DNA from: an uncultured Collinsella sp.
Lineage (GTDB): Bacteria > Actinomycetota > Coriobacteriia > Coriobacteriales > Coriobacteriaceae
NCBI GenBank assembly: GCA_900757505.1
Contig: CAAEOE010000073.1
Span: 1-8,630, forward strand
Direction of reading: 5' to 3'
Length of the DNA: 8,630 nucleotides
In this document: positions 8,173-8,630 of the stretch, piece after piece
Layout of the letters: each line of letters starts with the position of its first letter
How positions within the stretch are numbered: position 1 is the first letter of the stretch
The notes under the pieces: model-generated
Database searches by the model: none
Told to the model about the DNA's origin: nothing
The model's input: only the letters and a program-made list of their open reading frames with translations
Translations under genes and position numbers: made by a program

Positions 8173-8517
8173 TTAGTTGTACACACGGTAGTTACACTTG
8201 AACTGGGTTATGTGTCCATAGTTGGAGCGGTACCAACCCGACGTATAGCTGATTGCCTCTGCGCCTAGATAGTCGTAGCCCTTGTTGTAGCGAAGCTGAC
8301 GGTAGGTCGTGTCGTACTCTGCTACGTAAAACGTGTCTCCAGAGAAGGCTTTGTACCGGTCCTTAACCGTCGAAGCCATGTACGCGGGTTCGACATCGCC
8401 TTTCTCCCCGTTGAGCGCATAGACGGGTGCCGCGATTCCGCATAAAGCCGTTGCCACGAGGATGGCGTAGACAGCCATGCGCGACGCATTGGACTTCAGC
8501 TGTTCAAATAGTTTCAT
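8173..8517 (-). CDS. Small tyrosine-rich exported protein, unknown function
   Basis: Unrecognised protein of 114 aa. It has a clear Sec signal peptide: a basic start (MKLFEQLKSNASR), a hydrophobic core at about residues 14-29, and a probable signal peptidase I site after the PVYA at 31-34. The Cys in the core has no lipobox. The mature part is about 80 aa with 13 tyrosines, one tryptophan (in SGWYRSNYGH) and one cysteine (FKCNY), and ends YRVYN; a single cysteine rules out an internal disulfide. The start ATG at 8517 has GAGGTGA five bases upstream; an in-frame GTG at 8526 overlaps that site and is less likely. It begins two bases after the TGA of the upstream gene, so it is co-transcribed with it, and a strong terminator follows. 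If the upstream gene is an ABC ATPase, a bacteriocin-like or transporter-associated role is possible, but this is a guess. Confidence 0.75.
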   Translation of the reverse strand: MKLFEQLKSNASRMAVYAILVATALCGIAAPVYALNGEKGDVEPAYMASTVKDRYKAFSGDTFYVAEYDTTYRQLRYNKGYDYLGAEAISYTSGWYRSNYGHITQFKCNYRVYN

Positions 8518-8518
8518 G

Positions 8519-8630
8519 TCATTCACCTCGCTCGTATGTATCGAGGTATTCCTGCTTGAGCGTCTGCGAGGACGACTTGATCTTTTCCACGAGCGTGCCG
8601 GCCTCGATGAAGTAGAACGAGTTGGTGAGG
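8519..8630 (-). CDS. 3' end of a truncated gene, possibly an ABC-transporter ATPase
   Basis: Only the last 36 residues lie in the window; the 5' part is beyond position 8630. The fragment begins LTNSFYFIEAGTLVEKI and ends in a charged tail, LDTYERGE, with a TGA stop. The pattern of a hydrophobic FYFI segment followed by a Gly and LVEKI resembles the end of many ABC ATPases, where the strand after the H-loop is followed by G-x-L-V-E-x-I. No catalytic motif is visible, so the assignment is weak. Its stop is two bases before the ATG of the small exported protein, whose ribosome-binding site lies within its last codons, which indicates one operon. Confidence 0.4.
   Translation of the reverse strand, partial: LTNSFYFIEAGTLVEKIKSSSQTLKQEYLDTYERGE

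Overview
The window looks like a high-GC Gram-positive chromosome, most likely class Coriobacteriia and close to Collinsella. That placement is an inference. It rests on GC-rich wobble positions, a transketolase split into two genes, an actinobacterial-type peptide release factor 2, and an L31 protein with a long Ala/Lys/Glu tail. All genes I can support lie on the minus strand, so transcription runs from high to low coordinates.

In transcription order: (1) 8519-8630 is the 3' end of a gene cut by the window edge, possibly an ABC-transporter ATPase. (2) 8173-8517 follows two bases later and encodes a small, very tyrosine-rich exported protein that I do not recognise; a strong terminator at 8127-8158 closes this cassette. 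(3) 7806-8126 has no gene. It holds two inverted repeats, a candidate promoter, and an mRNA leader with two matching hairpins just before rpmE. (4) rpmE (L31), 7380-7805, ends at a strong terminator, 7312-7343. (5) 7071-7311 holds repeated REP-like motifs, a 16-bp palindrome and a candidate promoter. (6) secA (4263-7070) and prfB (3115-4263) overlap by one base (TAATG) and form an operon. (7) A hairpin-rich gap leads to a YitT-family membrane protein, 2059-2949. (8) After an AT-rich promoter region come the two transketolase subunit genes (1021-1851 and 78-1019), one base apart, followed by a 13-bp hairpin at the window edge.

Most of the window is core housekeeping: protein export, translation termination, a ribosomal protein and the pentose phosphate pathway. 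The accessory part is the right end. The most notable point in the core part is the release factor 2, whose codon-recognition tripeptide reads Ser-Pro-Thr instead of the near-universal Ser-Pro-Phe, and whose gene lacks the usual programmed frameshift. The second is the rpmE leader, where two hairpins carry nearly identical loops, as expected of a ribosomal-protein autoregulatory leader.
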